Part shown: positions 59,681 through 64,000 of the stretch, one piece after another | Layout of the letters: each line of letters begins with the position of its first letter | Numbering within the stretch: the first letter of the stretch is position 1 | Assembly (NCBI RefSeq): GCF_030052815.1 | Contig: NC_079498.1 | Location: 88,384,444 to 88,448,443, forward strand | Source of the DNA: Hevea brasiliensis | Taxonomy: Eukaryota; Streptophyta; Magnoliopsida; Malpighiales; Euphorbiaceae | Direction of reading: 5' to 3' | Length of the DNA: 64,000 nt | Translations under genes and position numbers: made by a program | The notes under the pieces: model-generated | Told to the model about the DNA's origin: nothing | Database searches by the model: none | Seen by the model: the letters and a program-made list of their open reading frames with translations, nothing else

Positions 59681-60039
59681 ATGTACTAAGTACTTAAAGG
59701 AGAATTTTAATTTTAAGACTATTACTGTTGTATGGATTTATGTTTAGTCAAAATATTTACTATATACTTGATGGATAATTTAAATTTAAAGACTTATGTG
59801 TATTATATTTATCAATACATAAATGTACGAGAATTTTATTTTCATTAATTGTCATTGGTTATATTATATAATATATAGTAATTGTTAATGGTAAATTTAT
59901 AAACAAGGCTTATGGTTGAAAAATTAATGACATAATTAATAAGTTAATTTTAGAAAATAGAATAAATGTGATATTTTTTAGGTAATGTCATTTATGAAAC
60001 ATACTTTTTACATATTATAAATAAAATACAATAAGATAA
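59681..60039. other. AT-rich sequence, no gene
   Basis: Low-complexity AT-rich sequence with short 'gtatggat' repeats near 59655 and 59728. Confidence 0.4.
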
Positions 60040-61250
60040 AATTAAAAAGGTCAAGTGCCACATCCTGGATGCCTCTTATATCCTGCATTATGCAAAGCAC
60101 CAGCCCACCTCCCGTGTCTGTGATGTTTTTCCTGATATTTAGGTTCATCAACATCCTGTGTGGACATTGATTGAAGTTCTAGTCTTGTTTGCTACATGCT
60201 TGAAGATGGCCTCAGCTCATTATGCATGGAACCCGACTCATAATGCCCAAAAAGTCCCATCCCTGATGCAAAAAGTCCCTAATCCTGAATCATGAGGTGC
60301 AAAATACATCTCAGAAGCTTCTGCATGTCAAAGGTAAATTAATGTATAGTTGAGAGAAAGGGGTAAGCAATGCGTCAAATGGTGTCCTCTCATGCTGACT
60401 CTCAATGAATTCGAATGATGTCCTTTCTTTCTATGTCACATAATGTGAGGATAATGGCATCCATTATCTAAAAGGGCTTGGCATAGATGGAATAGGGGTC
60501 CAATCCGTGTACTAACTCTGTAAGAATTTCATGAATGTCAAAGTGAATGTTGACAGACCAACTTTAGGAAATTGGGAGGAGGTTAAGCCCTCACATCATA
60601 ACTCTTAAAGGGATGGTAAAATACAAGGTGTAGCACCGCTTTAGTGTATGTCACTGTAGATGGATGTGATGGCTCCCTTCATCTTGCTTGACCACCCTTA
60701 CACCTTCCCTACTGTTGTTGCAGTTGTGTAATGTGTGGATCTTCTAACAACTCTCCAAAAACATGCACTGGTGGGGTCGAATCTAGATATGGTGGTCATC
60801 GAGTAATAAGATGCTTCTCATCCTTCAGGGCCTATAGCATATTTATGACCAATCTTCTACTATATGCAACATTCTGTGGGGATGAGTTGTCCAATGTAAT
60901 AAATAATTCTTCCAAGTCGTCCTTCTATAAATCACAATGTTGAATATAATAAAATTACACACTTAATTAATTATTTAATAAGCAAATAAATATTTAACAT
61001 AACAAAAAATGTAGTAATGATAATTTACCATAGAACCTATAATAGCCACTATTATTAAGATCCATCATATAGACACTTAATGATAACACTCCATGTACTA
61101 TGAACGATGGTGCAGTGGCCTCGTAGCACTTGCACCTGGGACTATGAATTTATGGCATTTATTCCACCTATTAATATACTGGGCATGAAATGTTGCCCAA
61201 TCACCATCACCTCATTGGAGTAAAGTTTGATGCAGTGTGTCTATTTGACT
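60040..61250 (-). pseudogene. Minus-strand coding-like relic, family not recognised
   Basis: On the minus strand, reading from about 61250, broken frames give EVMVIGQHFMPSILIGGINAI and YMMDLNNSGYYRFYG. From 60940 they give DDLEELFITLDNSSPQNVAYSRR, ALKDEKHLITR, HVFGELLEDPHITQLQQ, and at 60180-60060 DVDEPKYQEKHHRHGRW. A T-rich AT-rich gap at 60945-61030 could be an intron. Base composition is richer in G+C than the flanks, which supports former coding. It might be part of a MULE or a plant-mobile-domain gene, but I could not identify it. Confidence 0.35.
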
Positions 61251-61262
61251 AGAGTCATGAGG

Positions 61263-62860
61263 TGTTTATTGGTTTACAATCCCGCAAGTGCACAGATCAT
61301 TAACAAGTAATATAATAGTGAGTAGAGTATCATTCCCACGAGGAATTTGTAGGCGTAAGTACTAAGCTAGAAATTTTGACTATTTAAACTATTAAAGTTA
61401 TGGAGAGATTAATTCTAAACTACTGCTATGAATACTGGCAATTTAATCTAAAAGAATATATGGACTAAACAATTTTAGAATTAAGATTTCACGCTTTAAC
61501 CCTATTATGGATTTAACCTTGCTTATTTAATAGATTGCGGATTATTACTTTGATGGAAATTAATCATAAGATATCCTAGGTCCTCTCTCAAGGTACCTTA
61601 GGTGTATTTTAATTAACCTAAACCCTACTTTCGTAGTGATCAACCTTAATTAAAAATCCTTTAAGTTCTTTGATTAATTGTGAAGTTCCACAAAGGATTT
61701 CAGCCTATTTATAGGTCAAATTTCCTTGGTTCAAAATCCTAATTTCCGATACTAATTTTCACCTTTCAATTCTTCAACTAGCATCTTGTATGACTACGTG
61801 GGTACCAACACTAATCATGCATTAAGAATACAGAATATTAAATTAAAGAACAAAACTCAAATCCCTTAAATAAACTTAGTATGTATCCATAACAAAAATT
61901 AAAAGTGCAACTCTCCTAATTCCAGAATTAAACAAACTACTCACTCATAGTGGGTTTAACAAACATATTGTAATTAAAGTAAAAGAACATAAAGTAATTT
62001 GAAGAAATAAAATAAAAGAACCCAGAAAAAGATTCTGCAGCTTTAGACTTTTGGAACTTCAGTTGAAAGCTCTTCTCCTTGGTGCTAATGTAGTTTCTCT
62101 TCAAACAGCTTGGAAAACTATGGCTTGCAAGGCTTAAACTAATTCTAAATTGAAAAACTTCTTTCTAAGGTGTGTGTCCTCTCTTCATTTTGGTCTTTTG
62201 GTATTAATATCAGGTGTTTCATAGTCATGTTTTAGAGTCCCAAAAGCCTTAGAAGTTTGTTTATAATGCAAAAAGTGGAGTTAAAGTCGCATCAAAAATC
62301 CGTTTGCTACAAACTACACGACCCATATGGCACTACACAGTTCTGGGGCATGTAAGATTCTAGATGGAATTTGGCTTTGTTTAAGTGGGAGATAGTAGGT
62401 TACACGGGGGTCTTTAGGTATACATATGGTGAAGTACATGACCCATGTACTGTCTTCCTTTCTTCAGCTATTCAGGTTTGGATGTTTAGAGAGTTACACG
62501 GGGGCATTGTGAGGTACACAGGGTCAGTTACACGACCCATGTATTGTGGCTTGTTATGTTTTCTTCAATCTTCTCTTGCCAAAGGGTTACACAGGTCTGG
62601 CTTCATTCTTACACAACCCGTGTACTGTGATGCAACAGCTTCCTTTGCTTTTCCTTCTCCCTAAGCTTGTTTATTTGACTCCTATGCCTTGTACTCCCTT
62701 TAGAACACCTAAAAAGATATAAAAAACATGAAATTTACTGGGGATTAACCAATTCAGAAGAACTAATGAAACTAACTAAAATACATGCAATTAGCTACCT
62801 ATATACTATGAAATGTAGTGCAATTGTGCCTTAAAATATCCATATGATACAAGTGCATCA
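61263..62860 (-). mobile_element. LTR of a second Athila-type element
   Basis: On the plus strand it runs from TGTTTATTGG to AAGTGCATCA and is followed by AATACCCCCAAACTTA, the complement of the polypurine tract, as at 54319. The opening 'cccgcaagtgcacag...gtatcattcccacgagga' matches the other Athila LTR. Near 62310-62640 it carries repeated ACACGACCCGTGTA-type palindromes. The start is less certain than the end. Confidence 0.65.
62310..62640. repeat. Repeated TACACGGG / CCCATGTA palindromic words in the Athila LTR
   Basis: At least six words such as TACACGACCCATGTA, TACACGGGGG and TACACAACCCGTGTAC occur within about 330 bp. Confidence 0.7.
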
Positions 62861-64000
62861 AATACCCCCAAACTTAAACTTTTGCTTGTCCCTAAGTAAA
62901 ATAAAACTTGAAAACTCCTTAGGGTACTTGGATTTTCTTAGAAACATAACCAAAAACTTAATCTTGCATATAATTGAGCTCTCTACATCATACCAATTTT
63001 GCTACTTTTAAGGCATAGAGATGTCAATGATTGCTTGCTAGAATCTCATCCCCTTCATGGAGCTTCAACTAATTATTCCACTTGCAAGGCTATTAATAAG
63101 TCACAAATAACCTGTTTTATCAGGATAGATTCGAGAAAAACTTACTGTCCTAAAATTTGCCTCTATTATGGATGATTATGATGAAGTGATCTATCTCTAA
63201 CCCCATAGGCATATTTCAATTCTCTATCTTCACTAATGTAGCATACACTTTTCAAGAAATCAAAAGGTCTTTAAAAGGGTTGTAATGGGGCTAAAGGGTT
63301 GTGATTTGACTGCCAATGAAGTGTTTTTAGGGAATGCAATTGTGAGGATTGTTATTATGCATACGTTCCAAATATATTAAGTTTATTTTACTGTTTACAT
63401 ATGTAAAGGAGGGGCTTTGGTTTTCAGTGCGAAGTATGCTTGCTTGCTGCTCATCTTGGGACTTCTTTGCTTTTTTTTTTTTTTTTCTTATTTTGGTATT
63501 TGTGTCCCTTTTGTCCTCTCGCCCAAACTCATTATTTTTGATGGGGTGGAAAAGTAATTTTTTCAATGTTTTTAATTACACACTTGCACTTCCTCCTGAG
63601 TTTTACACCCTCTCTCTATATTTTCTTTCTTTTGTATATAGTATACCTTTTATATATGCACTTAGCTTTCTCAAAGGGTAGGGTAGGTGTTTAGACTAGG
63701 GGCTAGGATAGAAATATAGGTTACTAAAAAATCATTCTAGAGGATAGATATAGGCTCAAGTTGGCTACAAGGGATGAAAATTTGCTTTTGGGTGGCTAAG
63801 TTTATAATGAGTTTATGAACAAATAATGCCTTAATCATCTCTTTATCAAGCATAAGCTAGGATTTTGCCTTAATAAGTCTAAGAGATATGTTCTGGAGTT
63901 GGTGAGGCATTTTTAGGTTTATTCATATTTCAAAAACTTTCTCTTAGTTTTATAAGTTCAATGTGACAAACTAATAGCTATGAAGGGGTTAATTAGTTTG
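62861..64000 (-). mobile_element. Second Athila element, 3' non-coding internal part (runs off the window)
   Basis: After the complement of the polypurine tract come 'acttttgcttgtccctaagt' and similar words shared with 54330-54370. No coding frame is recognised; the frames at 63349-63681 and 63327-63566 are low-complexity. The pol genes would lie right of the window. Confidence 0.5.

Overview
The window is nuclear DNA of a flowering plant, almost certainly a dicot. It is AT-rich, has two intact single-exon plant genes, and the rest is layered plant retrotransposons and DNA transposons. The sterol methyltransferase looks like a rosid/Euphorbiaceae-type protein, but the species cannot be fixed from sequence reading alone. 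No bacterial, organellar, rDNA-array or CRISPR sequence was seen.

Layout. 1-7.75 kb: remains of one very long-LTR Ty3/gypsy family (LTR about 3.3-3.7 kb), including a perfect solo LTR with a 5-bp target duplication, set in a second gypsy LTR fragment. 7.75-14.2 kb: the only gene island, with an intronless SMT2-type sterol C-24 methyltransferase (8663-9751) and a 133-aa protein with PADRE/DUF4228-like C-terminal features (13681-14082), separated by an L1-type relic. 14.2-16.4 kb: AT-rich sequence with MITE-like repeats. 16.4-25.75 kb: a decayed Ty1/copia element bounded by AGGAT duplications, which holds another copia LTR, a nested 3.7-kb solo gypsy LTR and a tandem triplication of its own RNase H/3' LTR junction. 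25.75-29.84 kb: AT-rich, MITE-like, no gene. 29.85-35.76 kb: a Del/Tekay-type gypsy 5' LTR, PBS and rearranged gag-RT-RNase H that runs abruptly into a piece of copia pol. 35.9-52.8 kb: a decayed Mutator-like (MULE) transposase locus, split by a full-length RTE-type LINE (37023-40308) and by a two-level LTR nest (43277-50789) that also carries a tRNA-derived SINE-like piece. 52.95-58.9 kb and 61.26-64 kb: two Athila-type gypsy elements on the minus strand, separated by further MULE-like relics.

How it fits together: apart from the two genes, this is a history of nested insertion. Five insertions can be bounded exactly by target duplications (GAAGG, AGGAT, GAAGT, ATAAA, TTCTT) and the LINE by a 12-bp duplication. 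Four of the long gypsy LTRs are solo LTRs, so LTR-LTR recombination has been frequent.

Most notable observations: (1) every copy of the long gypsy LTR carries, about 170-215 bp inside its 5' end, a block resembling the internal promoter region of plant 5S rRNA, a feature I know from the short Cassandra TRIM elements but not from LTRs this long; (2) the otherwise well-preserved SMT2 has Glu for the middle Gly of its SAM-binding motif; (3) a tRNA-like SINE sits exactly at an LTR terminus; (4) palindrome-rich arrays lie in the MULE promoter region and the Athila LTR/3' regions. I did not find a convincing new multi-gene system.
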